NCBI GenBank assembly: GCA_030295235.1
Contig: AP026172.1
Span: 558,001 to 622,000, forward strand
DNA from: Fistulifera solaris
Taxonomy: Eukaryota > Bacillariophyta > Bacillariophyceae > Naviculales > Stauroneidaceae
DNA length: 64,000 bases
Reading direction: 5' to 3'
Both the position numbers and the translations under genes were made by a program. This document shows positions 43,909 to 54,508 of the stretch, piece by piece; position 1 is the first letter of the stretch; every line of letters starts with the position of its first letter. The notes under the pieces are model-generated. The model worked only from the letters and a program-made list of their open reading frames with translations. It did no database searches and had not been told where the DNA came from.

Positions 43909-45360
43909 TTATTTTTCTTCCTGTCCACTGTTTTTATCACTCGATAGAGAACCCTCTTTGGTGAAAACCATGCTCGGCTCGGATCTTCGGAGCAGTTTGT
44001 TTCGAAAAGCCTTCAGTTTTTTCTTGATAACACTCATTTTACTGGGTGTCTTTTTAGACGGATCCAATTCTTCTTGGACACTCTGACTAGCCTTTCGAAT
44101 CAACAAACTCATAGTAGAACCAATTACAAAAGCATAAAGAGTACATGTGAGGGAGAGGACGTTAAAAGGCATACTGAGATCCGGTAGCGGTGGTAAAAGT
44201 AAAACTGTATTCGAAGATACAGTGCCCTCGCTAAAGTCTACCCAGACAGGTGGGAGTTCAATGCCTCTATTCGGATCCCCGGGTATTGAATCAAGTGACC
44301 AAAAGCGCGGATCGAATTGTAGTGAAACAGAAAAAGACTCATTCCAGCCGTACGTCAAATGAACGCCATCTTCGGCAAATACAATGTCATGGGTAAGTAA
44401 CTCGTCCCATCGCAACATCCTACCCGATTCGGTTTGCACCTTTAGCGATGCCCAGCGCGGTTTGAGTACTGGAGGTAAATGCTGATGGACTACCGTGGGA
44501 GTACTGGTGTCGATCCGAGTAAGGAGTGTACCCGTGTGAGCCATTGCTGTGTAAAGGTGATAATCAACAAGCACTGAAGTCTCGTCATCGTCATGTGGTG
44601 TAGGAGAGACGGCCTTCCGAAAAAGCGAATATTCGATAGATATGGAAGAGCGCAGAAGACAAGTTGTCTCGTGCTTTGCTTCACAAAGATCTGAATTCCA
44701 TTCAATATTCGGATCCGATGCCGAAACCAGCTCCATCTGGATCGGATCTGCCAAAACTGGTCGGTTCACTGGAACGGGAATGAGATCTTTGAACGTTGGC
44801 AGTCTGCTACTCTGAACAATATACTGCAAGCCTCTTTCAATGTAATCTCCTTCTATTTCTATCCATAGGCGGTGCCGTGATGTTGTTTCCAGTAACCAGT
44901 TCGAATCGGTCATCCAATCATCACGCAACGCCTCCACAGAAACAGCGGCACTTCCTTCTGTAGGTAACACGATCGACCAATCTCCATCTTTCTCGTGTGC
45001 GTAACGGTGTAAGCGCTTGGTTCGTGTATTGGTCGATGTCAGCAACAAACGATGTTGAAGCACCAGCTGTTGAAACAAATGTTCCGGGGTAGTACTATTG
45101 GCAATAGTTACGGTTACTCCAGGATGAGAGCGAACAGCCCAATCTGAAGGACTGAGCGAATGAAAAGGATCAAAGGGAAAATAAGTCTGTGCCTCAGAAG
45201 ATGCCTGCATGAATACACGATCTGCGGATTGTTGTTGCAGCAGCCGACGAAGGTCATGAGGGAGTCGCTCTCGTGTGACGATACGAACGTGCCAGTCGAC
45301 GCTCCCATCATCGACAGCTACTGGAGCCAACCATATCCTATGTTCTTTTGTTTGAAACAT
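43909..45360 (-). CDS. PIGT: GPI transamidase component PIG-T/GPI16
   Basis: This is a subunit of the ER complex that attaches GPI anchors to proteins. It is an uninterrupted 483-residue protein from ATG 45360. The C-terminal signature LPPLPDLSMPFNVLSLTCTL followed by a transmembrane helix and LLIRKA is the PIG-T pattern, preceded by the usual SVSLQFDPRFWSLDSIPGDP, equivalent to the conserved block before the final helix in other PIG-T proteins. The luminal part is divergent. The N-terminus lacks a signal peptide and is shorter than animal PIG-T, so an upstream exon may be missing. It fits with the GPI-type tails predicted for two other proteins in this window. Confidence 0.82.
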   Translation of the reverse strand: MFQTKEHRIWLAPVAVDDGSVDWHVRIVTRERLPHDLRRLLQQQSADRVFMQASSEAQTYFPFDPFHSLSPSDWAVRSHPGVTVTIANSTTPEHLFQQLVLQHRLLLTSTNTRTKRLHRYAHEKDGDWSIVLPTEGSAAVSVEALRDDWMTDSNWLLETTSRHRLWIEIEGDYIERGLQYIVQSSRLPTFKDLIPVPVNRPVLADPIQMELVSASDPNIEWNSDLCEAKHETTCLLRSSISIEYSLFRKAVSPTPHDDDETSVLVDYHLYTAMAHTGTLLTRIDTSTPTVVHQHLPPVLKPRWASLKVQTESGRMLRWDELLTHDIVFAEDGVHLTYGWNESFSVSLQFDPRFWSLDSIPGDPNRGIELPPVWVDFSEGTVSSNTVLLLPPLPDLSMPFNVLSLTCTLYAFVIGSTMSLLIRKASQSVQEELDPSKKTPSKMSVIKKKLKAFRNKLLRRSEPSMVFTKEGSLSSDKNSGQEEK

Positions 45361-45801
45361 CTCGGACGAGGTTTGCAGAAATCAGCTTTTGAATAATGAC
45401 AGCCACGCAACTTTTCAGTTCAAAATTTTTTTTCGATGTTAGCTGCGCGATGGATTTTGCTGCAGCTTCTGGTTACTAAAGTTGAGGTTACGGATTATTT
45501 TGGATGTCAATATTTTAGTACCGCGAACGGGAAGTTTACGATCTTTAGATAGCAAGCACGTTCCTCTTCTGTCACACTAGTACTTCGTATTTGTTCCCCC
45601 ATCACAGTAAACTTCAACTTGAAAGCGCACACACATCGACGACCATGACGCGATGAAGATACTGGTTTGAAATGCGCATTACCTGGTACTATTGATACGC
45701 ATTCGTCCTTCGTGGACTAGACTCAACGTTTTCAATCCGGTATTTTCCCTTGCTAAATCTAAGTCGACGAAGTACGACAAGACGTCTCTTGAAATTGTAA
45801 A
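45361..45801. promoter_or_regulatory. divergent promoter region
   Basis: 441 bp between PIG-T and the DUF1995 gene. It includes ACCTGGTACT at 45681-45690 (recurrent motif class). No gene recognised. Confidence 0.4.
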
Positions 45802-46878
45802 ATGACTTTCAGCTTTTTCCTTTTCGCCCTCTCATTCTTCGTGAGCCTCATCCCCCAGGCAGAATCATTTGTAATCCATCAATTCTCGAGGTCTTCTTCT
45901 CGACTATTCGCTGGTAGGCCGACCGAGCTTCCTGACTCATTAGAAGATGCTGCCGTCCGAGCTGCGGAGGCCTCGGCATTATTTGCCGACCAAATGGGCA
46001 GCTTGGGCCGATGCCGGGTCGATTTTGACACATCGGTCGGCGACGAGACCTATACTTTGCTCAAATCAAGCACCGAATTCATGCAGAATTATGTTTCGGC
46101 CTTGTGTTACTCCATGATTCCGGGACTGCAAGAACAACGTCAAGCGGAAATGATGCGTGTGGTGGAGGCTCGCGCCGAACTCAAGTCGATGGAGAATGCG
46201 GAGGACGCTGAACGTGAAGAAGAGTTGGTCCAAATAATAGCAGCAAATGGGCGAGATAAAAATGAGAAGTGGGAAGGACCCAAAGCACGAATCTACTTTC
46301 CTGATGAAGGAAATGCTGCCTTGGCTCGGCGTGATTGGCTCGGTAGTGGACCTAAGCCGGGTGCCGCAAAAGTCCCGCCCTGCGTGGAGTTTAGTTCATG
46401 TGGTGGCGTACAAAGAGTCAATGATGTTTCGAACGATATGCTGGTCTTCTTCTTTTGCCCGAAGGCTTCGGAATCGGATTCGGTAGAAAAAATATTGCAA
46501 CGCTCGGAGGCTGAATCAAGCTGTCTCAAGCTCACTGTGTTTGTCAACCCCAGTCTCGTTGACATGGGTGTCACCGGGTTTGGAATGGCCGGCCGCATGT
46601 TGCGGGAGCGACTCATCGATCCCCTCCAAACAACTTACTATTTGCGTACGTTGGCTTGGGGCGCGTTGACGCGACAGTATCCGGACGCCTTCTCGGTATG
46701 GCAGGAAGACGAGGGCGCGGATGGAGGCTACCGGCTGATCAAAACGATGGATCGCCTTCCGTCTAATCCGGAAGTGGAAGATATCTATGACATTGAGAAC
46801 GGTTCAAAGAGCGAAAGGTCGAGTGGTGGGTTCTTAGATCAACTAGGTGATTTTGTTCAGGGTATGACTCGACTGTAA
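45802..46878 (+). CDS. plastid-targeted DUF1995 protein (LPA3-like)
   Basis: An uninterrupted 358-residue protein. The leader [20 protein letters not shown] is a signal peptide ending at ESFVIHQF, with a Phe after the cleavage site and a Ser/Arg-rich transit region ([11 protein letters not shown]), which is the bipartite plastid signal of diatoms. The mature part has the DUF1995 pattern: [19 protein letters not shown], the [18 protein letters not shown] block and [20 protein letters not shown]. In plants a member of this family, LPA3, assists photosystem II assembly, so a plastid role is likely, but the exact one is not known. Confidence 0.82.
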   Translation: MTFSFFLFALSFFVSLIPQAESFVIHQFSRSSSRLFAGRPTELPDSLEDAAVRAAEASALFADQMGSLGRCRVDFDTSVGDETYTLLKSSTEFMQNYVSALCYSMIPGLQEQRQAEMMRVVEARAELKSMENAEDAEREEELVQIIAANGRDKNEKWEGPKARIYFPDEGNAALARRDWLGSGPKPGAAKVPPCVEFSSCGGVQRVNDVSNDMLVFFFCPKASESDSVEKILQRSEAESSCLKLTVFVNPSLVDMGVTGFGMAGRMLRERLIDPLQTTYYLRTLAWGALTRQYPDAFSVWQEDEGADGGYRLIKTMDRLPSNPEVEDIYDIENGSKSERSSGGFLDQLGDFVQGMTRL

Positions 46879-47166
46879 AGAACAATTTGCTATAAATTTA
46901 TTTTGGAACGCATCGATAATGCTTGTAGTCCTAAAGACTTAAATATTGTAAGTTCTTACCAAGAGCAGCCGGTGCGATCAAGGTTAAGCTCTATCGAAAA
47001 GCTAGCAAGAGGCTAATAATGATCAAGTAGGGCTTGAAGTTCTAGTCAAAGGCCCCTTCAGGCCGTTAGCGTTCGCGTACAGTCAAAAGCCTAAACAATT
47101 GGATGTCCCTCATTTTTCGAAGGAAAAAAGATCAACCAAGCATTTCATAAAAAGAAAGTTGGCAGC

Positions 47167-48580
47167 ATGTTCATATTGACTATTTTCTTCGGGCTAGTAT
47201 GTGCCAACCAGGGAAATGATGATCTGGTGGTGGTGGGCCTTACTTTCCTTGCGGAGTCCACTGACCCATCCGAAGGAAGCTCTGCTTGAGCATTGACAAG
47301 CCATGGTATTGCTGAAAAGCTCTTCACCGTAGACAAAAACGGCAATATAGTTGGCAAGTTGGCAACGTCTGTTGCCAAGGTCAGTGAATTTGTCTGGGAA
47401 GTCACCATTCAACCTGATAGCAAGTTCTCTGATGGTATGCCAGTCTCAACCGAGGCCGTAGCCTTTTCACTGATGGAACAAAATAACAAGAATCCTGGCG
47501 CGCAGCCATCATCAGGAACCATGACAGTGGTGGCTTTGGATGATACGACTGCGAGGATTGAGTCAGAACGCCCAACTCACATGATGGATGCCGAACTTGG
47601 GGAGTGGGCATTTGTTATCTACTCCAAGCCTCGGACAGAAACTTTGTATTCACTGGGCAGTTTGCCATTGCTTTCGAAGCGGAGCAAATTCACTTAGTAC
47701 CCAACCAGTACTATGTCAGCGCAACAGGGCGCCCCAGTGTGTTGATTAAAAAGTTTGAAGATGGGCATGGTTTGGCAAAAGCTTTGCATTTCAATTACCC
47801 ATGGACACGCTTCCATATCTGAGAAAGGAGACGGGTGCCCGCATCAAGTCATTTGAAGTGGGTTACCACTACATGATGTTTTACAATATAGAGACGTTGA
47901 AAGATGTGTGTATTTGGAGGGTCATTGACCTGGCTGTTGATCGCAATACAGTGTCCCAGGCTCTTGCTGGAGGGAAAGGCACCCGCAGCCTCTTCCCGAT
48001 AATTTGCTGTTCTTCTCTGATGATTCGGAAGAGGGTGGCGACCCTAATGCGGCTTCCAAAGTGCTTGAAGAAGCAGGATGGGCACTGAATACAAGTGGCA
48101 AGCGCGCCAAGGATGGCAAGGACCTGACTGTTCAACTCGTAGCTTTTCCACATCGTCCAGGACTCCTGATTCCACAAAAGGTGATTGCAGAGACTTTGAC
48201 AGCTTTGGATATATCTGTCACAACAATCATAACTGGTCAGAATTGGTCCAAGACGGAGTAGATCATTTGCTTTTGTGAGCTCAACACACATTGCCCGCCG
48301 TTGGCCCCTTGTGGTTCCTCACTACATTCTTTCACGGTGACGGAAGTAACAACCATGCGCACATCAACTCAACTACCGAAGACCTCTACGTGGACATGCT
48401 CTCTCATAGCAAAGGACACGATGAACATGTGGTGTTGAGTCAGACAATGCAAGATTTCATCCTCAAGGGCTAAAGGAAATACCGGTAAGCAGCCTCATGA
48501 CGCCTTTTTTGGCATGTGGGGCTTAGTGAACGTGCAGCTGATTACGAGCCTTGGGGTTCTGATTACAACGTGATCCGGTC
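47167..48580 (+). pseudogene. decayed bacterial-type solute-binding protein, family 5 (peptide/nickel type)
   Basis: The 1.4-kb remnant starts at ATG 47167 with a signal peptide (MFILTIFFGLVCANQG). It then follows the ABC-transporter periplasmic substrate-binding protein family 5 in order: LTSHGIAEKLFTVDKNGNIV, FVWEVTIQPDSKFSDG, HLVPNQYYVSA, DTLPYLRKETGARIKSFEVG, AIDLAVDRN-like DLAVDRNTVSQALAGG, VLEEAGWALNTSGKR, WFLTTFFHGDG and, near 48510-48580, a final WHVGLSERAADYEPWG. It is broken by a nonsense codon (TGA 47287-47289, where related proteins have Trp) and about five frame changes or further stops. No transporter permease lies nearby. It looks like a gene gained from bacteria and recently lost. 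It could also be a damaged copy of an intact relative elsewhere. Confidence 0.8.
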
Positions 48581-49405
48581 CGATCTGTCGGTTGCACCCA
48601 GAGAAATGACATGGCTCAAGGCTTGTTCATGGTTTGTGCCACTATCATGGCTATAATGCTGTAAACTGTCAAAATGGAGGTGTCTTTTGCATTCTAGCCT
48701 AGATCTTTCCTTCTTAAAAAAAGTTGTGTCCCTCAACCACATCCCTTCCTCCGACGTAGCTGAGCCTCGAATCAAAATCGTGTAGGACTAATTTGGATCT
48801 CAAGTGCTTCTAAAGAAGAAGTCAAGCGTTTATATCTCCGCTCATAATCCTCATAGCAAAATCACCGTTCAAGTTTGCACGCACCCTCAAAATCGAATGC
48901 CTCCGAAACATGAGGTCGCCGTATGTCAGCAGCAAAATCAGTCCCTGCATTTGGCTATTGCCAGCCTTTCCTGCCTGACATGTAACTGAACGAGACAAAA
49001 ATAACCATGGTTGCGATTTAGTTACCAGGTACAAGGTATGTTACCGGTACCTGGTATATATGCAGGCGAATAAAACACCAGGTGTTGTTTTATGTGGGCT
49101 CCGGTATCACTAGAAGGTAATGCGAGAAATCGAGGAAAAACAGAGTAAAAGCATTTGAAAGTCAAATTAAACTTGTATTTCGCATTCGGCAAAAAAAGAG
49201 ACTATTAGGAATTTTTTTGAAAGAGGTGCCTGGAGATGTCCAGACGCTCCAACAATAGTTTCCCTCCCATTTTTTGGAAAAGCGTATCATCGTCGCACAT
49301 AATAACAAAATAAACCATTCGATCCCATTATTATCATCACTGAAGAGTTCCAATCAAGTCAGTTAAATTCATCTACACTGATAGCAAATAAATCGTTAGG
49401 GTAGT
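48581..49405. other. intergenic with a long TACC/GGTA motif cluster
   Basis: About 825 bp between the pseudogene and the TPR-methyltransferase. The stretch 49022-49056 holds four interleaved TACC/GGTA units. No gene recognised. Confidence 0.45.
49022..49056. repeat. recurrent intergenic TACC/GGTA motif, longest copy
   Basis: The segment includes TTACCAGGTAC and TTACCGGTACCTGGTA, which is close to self-complementary. It is the longest example of the motif seen at about a dozen intergenic sites in this window. Confidence 0.6.
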
Positions 49406-50902
49406 ATGATACTGCAAAGCGTTTCATTTCTGATACTTGGTCTCCTACGATTTGCGGTCGATGCATCCCAACTCGATGATATCCTCATACAAGGAAACGA
49501 TGCCTTGATGGAAGGTAATAATCAACAAGCTGTGCTACTATATCGCAAGGGAATCGAGGAAATGAAACGGCAAAGGGGGTTTCTTTGCTGACAACCATCA
49601 GTTTGTATACGAATCTTGCAACTGCACTGTCTTCCGAGGGCGACAACGAAGCGGCAGCCCTTTCGTACCAGCAAGCTTTGACCGCTTACGAAGACCAAAA
49701 TGATTCTGTCTCAGACATAGAAACAAAGGAAGAAGCCAAGGAAATCGCCTCTCAATCATCTTTTTTCTTAGGAATGGTTTACCAGGATCTGAGTCAGCCA
49801 AAAGAGGCCATCGAAGCGTACGCTGTCACTCATGATCGGTTCGATCCCAACCATTGGGCATCCTACGCCAACAAGGGGTCGGTGTTTCATGACAACTTCT
49901 CTAACCATGAAAAAGCTCTTGAAGCTTACAATCAAGCGTATACGCTTCTGGTGGGAGGGCACGCCACGGAGCCACCTTCCGAACCTCGTTACATACTCTC
50001 GCAACTCCAATATCGCATCGGACTGTGTTTGTCGGCGCGAGAGGATCGTCGCTGTGCTTTGCAGAATGAGGACGGCACTACGGAAGCCGCGGACTGTCAA
50101 GAACAGGCCGCTCACGCCTTTAGCTTAGCATTGCAATATGATCCTAGTAATGTGTCGGCGAAACATATGCTCGCGAGTCTCACGGCCGACGCTACCATGA
50201 AGCGAGCATCAAATACGTATGTGAAATCACTTTTTGATGATTACGCCGTCAATTTTGAACACTCGCTAGTCAAAGATTTGGGCTATACTGGATATGAACT
50301 TTTGAGAAAGGGATTTGACCGAGCCATGTTGAACGTCGGAGAAACCAAGCCCATGCAACTAGTTATTGACGCGGGTTGCGGCACTGGGCTAGTTGGAGAG
50401 CAGTTTCGGAACATCAGCACGGTGTTGGTGGGAGTGGATTTGAGTGCAGCAATTTTGGAGCAGGCCCAACACACGAGACCTGGTCTTTACGACGATACTC
50501 GAGTAGGAGATGTCATTGCCACCTTCGACGAATTTGCCAATCAGATCTCGCTGATTATTGCTGGGGACTCTTACATCTATTTTGGTGACTTACTTCCACT
50601 GTTTGGAAGCCATGGAAAGGGGATTAAAACCTGGAGGCTATGCTGCTTTTACGCTGGAAAATGTTCCAACAGAAAACGAAGAAGTATTGGCTAAAACCAA
50701 ACCGGCCTGGAGATGGCAGCTAACCCCCAGTGGGCGCTTTGCCCACCGAAAAAACTACGTCTTAAATGTAAGCCAAGAAACGAATTTAAGAATAATACAC
50801 TACGAGCAGATGGATGGCTTCCGTTTCGAGAAAGGAATCGGTGTCCGTGGGCATATATTCGTCCTTCAGAAACCTAATGAAGGGACGGGCTATGAGCTTT
50901 AA
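49406..50902 (+). CDS. TPR-repeat protein with C-terminal SAM methyltransferase domain
   Basis: ATG at 49406 opens a signal-peptide-like segment (MILQSVSFLILGLLRFAVDA). TPR motifs follow (ILIQGNDALMEGNNQQAVLL, YTNLATALSSEGDNEAAALS, HWASYANKGSVFHDN with EKALEAYNQAYTLL, DPSNVSAKHMLASL). From about 50230 there is a class I methyltransferase domain: LVIDAGCGTGLVGEQF (motif I), VGVDLSAAIL and the later GLKPGGYAAFTLEN. A missing G in the G5 run (49575-49579) and an extra G (50605-50606) shift the frame; restored length is about 498 residues. TPR-plus-methyltransferase proteins of this kind are known in bacteria and algae. The substrate is unknown, and the leader suggests entry to the secretory pathway or plastid. 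Confidence 0.8.
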
Positions 50903-51062
50903 ATGCATAAGTTAATGCTGGGAAATTCCAATTGTTTGAATTAAAGGAACGAATCAAAGAATCAAGTGTGGTAACATTCGAAGGAGATTACCAGGCCGTG
51001 GCATTTCCCGCTATTTGCGTAATAGATCTGCAGCGGAAAAATTTCTTGGGTACTGCTTGTCA

Positions 51063-52574
51063 TCAATCCTCGTTCCGATCAGTCTCTGAAACCTCACTGA
51101 CATAGTTATTTTCGGTTTCAGAGTAGTTGATTGATTCTCCTGTTTGCACCGAATCAATATGGGTGCCAGCCAATTCAGAGGTGACGCTTTCCGTCACGTC
51201 TGTCATGGAGTCTCCCTTTTTCCCATTCATTTTTTCTGTGGTCTTTTCCGCCTCATTGTTTCCATTCTGCGGTTCACTATCGTCTGTGTCGGCTCTTGTC
51301 TTCTTCTTTTTCTTTTTCTCCTTATTTTCCTGTTCGTCTTCCACTTCGAGTGGTCGATTCCATGGCGCATCTGCCCCAAACTCTACTGATTCGGAATCGT
51401 CGTCGTCACCAGCCATCACTTCCTCTTCCTCGTGCCCATCATCAGTCAAGTGCGAACTGACAGACACATCATCCTTAGCTTCAATGTAGATCTCGGGTGC
51501 CCCAGCTGGCAAGCTGTCGTCGGCGTCTTCAGCAACTGCGGCTTGGATTGCAGCGGTCAATAGTTTTCCTTCTTCCTTTGTGAGACGTACACTATCTTGA
51601 ATAGGCAATCCCCGAAGAGCATTAAGCATGGCAGAAGGACCGGGAACGGCCTCAAGCTCTTGGAACGGAGTTAGATCGACGTCTCCGAAATCAACACCCT
51701 CGAATTCGTCTGAATCTCTGAGTCTACGGATCAGGGCATCTTGCTTCGACAGAGTGTCTTGGTAGAGAATTCTCATGCTACTAGCCGTTGCGTCCAGTGT
51801 CATGAAATGCATTTCGCAAAATGCCTTTTTATCAGAAAGCCATGATTTACAGCGCTGTAGATACTTCTTAATTTCTCGGCTACCCTTGTGAAGTTTTGCT
51901 TTTTGTTTCTCTATCGCAAGCATCTGGTGCATGTTCCTACATAGTTGTGCTTCCAATGCTACTTCTTCTTTCGACCCCACCTTCTTCCACTTCTTACTGG
52001 CTTTCATCATTGCCTTTGCGTATTCTTGAACATTGAATCCGGTATGCGTCAGTAGTTTCGTATTCTTTACAATCTTCTCTTGAGTTGCAAGTAGCATCTT
52101 TTCCTCCCGTGCTCGTTTGAAGCAGTGACGAGTCTCAACACGATTTCCTTGCAAGCGATGGGCTTTGAGAGCCTTCCGGCAGATTTTCATTTTCTTTCGG
52201 ATTTCTATGATTTCTTTATCTCTTTTAATCGCTTCCGCGTAGTATTGCTTTTCAGCTTCCCATTTCTTATCGGCGGCAAATTTGGCGGCATCTTCAGCCT
52301 TTGACGAAAACCACTGATATGCAGCTTCCTTTTGGCCTCCCAATCCTTCGCCGCCTGCTCTTCTTTTTTTCTTTTGGACTTTCCGCTCAGCCTCTTCGAC
52401 AATCTTTGCCTGCTCATTCTTTTCACCCAGGAGCTTACGCAGCTCAGCGGGGGATAGGTTCGGATGCTTTGCCGCGGCCATAGCCATCTCTAAAGCCAAC
52501 CGGACTTCCTCGTCCTCTTCGTTAACTACTTGCACATTGACAGTGGAAACATCTTCTGCCTCCGCTTCAGCCAT
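51063..52574 (-). CDS. long coiled-coil protein with acidic, Ser-rich tail
   Basis: An uninterrupted 503-residue protein from ATG 52574. The N-terminus is acidic, then a Lys/Glu/Ala-rich, predominantly helical region runs to about residue 270 (EAERKVQKKKRRAG, KKMKICRKALKAHRLQGNRV, KAMMKASKKWKKVGSKEE), followed by an acidic, low-complexity tail with a Lys run (KEKKKKKKTR). The helical pattern in the middle (KYLQRCKSWLSDKKAFCEMH, RILYQDTLSKQDALIRRLRD) may be a coiled coil. No family is recognised and there is no signal peptide. Confidence 0.65.
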   Translation of the reverse strand: MAEAEAEDVSTVNVQVVNEEDEEVRLALEMAMAAAKHPNLSPAELRKLLGEKNEQAKIVEEAERKVQKKKRRAGGEGLGGQKEAAYQWFSSKAEDAAKFAADKKWEAEKQYYAEAIKRDKEIIEIRKKMKICRKALKAHRLQGNRVETRHCFKRAREEKMLLATQEKIVKNTKLLTHTGFNVQEYAKAMMKASKKWKKVGSKEEVALEAQLCRNMHQMLAIEKQKAKLHKGSREIKKYLQRCKSWLSDKKAFCEMHFMTLDATASSMRILYQDTLSKQDALIRRLRDSDEFEGVDFGDVDLTPFQELEAVPGPSAMLNALRGLPIQDSVRLTKEEGKLLTAAIQAAVAEDADDSLPAGAPEIYIEAKDDVSVSSHLTDDGHEEEEVMAGDDDDSESVEFGADAPWNRPLEVEDEQENKEKKKKKKTRADTDDSEPQNGNNEAEKTTEKMNGKKGDSMTDVTESVTSELAGTHIDSVQTGESINYSETENNYVSEVSETDRNED

Positions 52575-53376
52575 TTTCAGTCTCTACCTTCTCTTTCCAG
52601 GTGATAAATAAACTAATTCTTTGTCTCGGTTCAACTCGGCGGCTGTAACGCAATTACGTACGTCTAGTTTAGCCCAATCGTTGTATTATTTGTTTGCTTT
52701 TTGTAGTTGTTGTAGGTTATCCTTCGGGTGCAACAAAATGGGAAATGACTCCTCCTTTTCCAAAATGACCATGACCACACGTAAAAACCTATCTACCAGG
52801 TACCAACCGATTTTATATTTTTAAAGCTAGAACAAGTTCACTACTACTCACTAAAGACTCCAGAGTCTGACTGAAATCGGTAGTGAACGTTCCACTATAA
52901 GTACCGCCTCTGGTCGTACTCGTGATGAGAGTGATGGTTGATGACGTCCAACTAACAACGGGCGAAATAACTAGGGATTAAGCCAGGGACTACTTTGTAG
53001 GGACAAGGCGTTAAATCGACTAATCCTCCAGCTCCTTCTCCTAACTAGGAAAACCAATCCTCAAGCATCTCAACGCGTACAACATAATCGACAACTGTAT
53101 TCGCATCTAATTTAGCATCCGGTTCGAACACTTTGTCAGGCAATAAAAACAGCAATCAGGTTTGTTGCTGAAACGCAGAACACCCCAATGATAGGAAAAT
53201 ATCGACAATCTATCAGCAACAATTTCCTTGTAGCTCTAAACAACAACTTTTCACGCTATACGCTATACTAGATCGTCATACAGAGGAGCTTGCAAGATTA
53301 CAATCAGGGAAACGTTATGCCTTCAAGTACTGAGCGGTGTTCCAACGTTTCTCTATCCAGCGACGTAAAAGCAAAA
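52575..53376. other. intergenic, no gene seen
   Basis: About 800 bp with TACCAGGTACC at 52794-52804 and a near-palindromic AGACTCCAGAGTCT at 52855-52868. No coding region or RNA gene recognised. Confidence 0.4.
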
Positions 53377-54130
53377 TTACGCAGTCGCCGCTCCCTCAAT
53401 GATTGCAGTCAGCTTGTTGGCAATCTCATACCGAGAAAATTCATTTGGATCAAGCGAGAAACAACGAATAATACCTTTCGATCCCACGTCCTGAATGAAA
53501 GAAAGGTTAGTTGATAGATACTCAAGCAAACGAAGTCACTGAATTATTATGTACTTACAACTTCTCCAGCAAGTATTCCTTCTTCTGAATAGTCCCATTT
53601 AATTCCTGAACAGAGTGCATACAAGGAAATTTGATGGCGCAATCTTGTGACCTCCATGAGCTGCCTCTCTTTGAATTGTTCCACGTCATCCATGTTTTCT
53701 AAAGCCTCTACTTTGAAGCGTTCAGTCTGTTGTCGAAGGTCCTGAAATGTGTCGTTGCATTCCTGTATTTGCTGGCTCAACATTTTTGTTCAATCCTGTA
53801 TTTATTCAGAAGCGCTGTCAGCTGCTTCAAATGCTGCGATTCTTGTTTGCACGTTTCAGTAGCCTCCTCGACTTGTTTCATGAGGCGGGCACACACTTCA
53901 TCAGCCTCATTGGCAGCCTTCTTCGCTTCATTGTCGAAGGTTACGGCATAGCCAGAAAGAATAGTTATTGTTGAGAGTACTGGATCTTCGTGTGAAAGAT
54001 GGTTGCGCGCGATCGCCAAGCGCTTGAGACAATCACCCCACGAGGTCTCGAGTTGAGGTTCCACGGACGAAATTGCGACCGACAGAGAACGATCTCTTTC
54101 ATCGATCTCGTTTACTTTGCGCTTAATCAT
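53377..54130 (-). CDS. SPC24: kinetochore protein SPC24 (NDC80 complex)
   Basis: ATG at 54130. The long coiled coil (LMKQVEEATETCKQESQHLK, then ECNDTFQDLRQQTERF) leads to the globular C-terminus LRHQISLYALCSGIKWDYSE. This corresponds to the animal and fungal SPC24 end, where the helix is followed by a [I/V]xWDYE motif. An intron at 53558-53491 (GTAAGT...ATTCAG, 68 bp) joins in phase 0 to the last exon, 53490-53377 (DVGSKGIIRFSLDPNEFSRY...), giving the final beta-strand and helix. A missing base in an A run near 53780-53784 (T on plus) shifts the frame; restored length is about 228 residues (human about 197). SPC24 pairs with SPC25 to anchor the NDC80 complex to the inner kinetochore. Confidence 0.75.
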
Positions 54131-54508
54131 ACTGTTTCAAAGCAATGAATGGGAGGAAGCGAATGGAAAATGATGAAATTCTGCGACTTGTGGGATGCTT
54201 CGTCGTTTTCGTTTTGTGTTCTGCCGAAAGTCGCTCGCCGAACGTTCGGCCATGCTCGCGCTTGACGCTACTAAGTAAATATGAGTACTTAAAACTTTAC
54301 CAGTCCTCAACGGAATTGTATTGTCATCGGACCCCAATCCCACTATTCATTCTAGAGTAAGGCGAAAGTACCGTACGGACGTTCCATTCTCATTATTTGA
54401 CGCCGACGTCTGTCATCGTCGGCCCACTTCCGCCCACAACCCACAACAGCTACCATGGTATCGCCGCTGGACGCAATTGACATTATTATTGCGCGATGAC
54501 AGGAGACC
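54131..54508. promoter_or_regulatory. divergent promoter region of SPC24 and THOC1
   Basis: 378 bp between two divergent ATGs. No recognised site. Both genes encode core nuclear proteins, so a constitutive bidirectional promoter is plausible. Confidence 0.45.
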
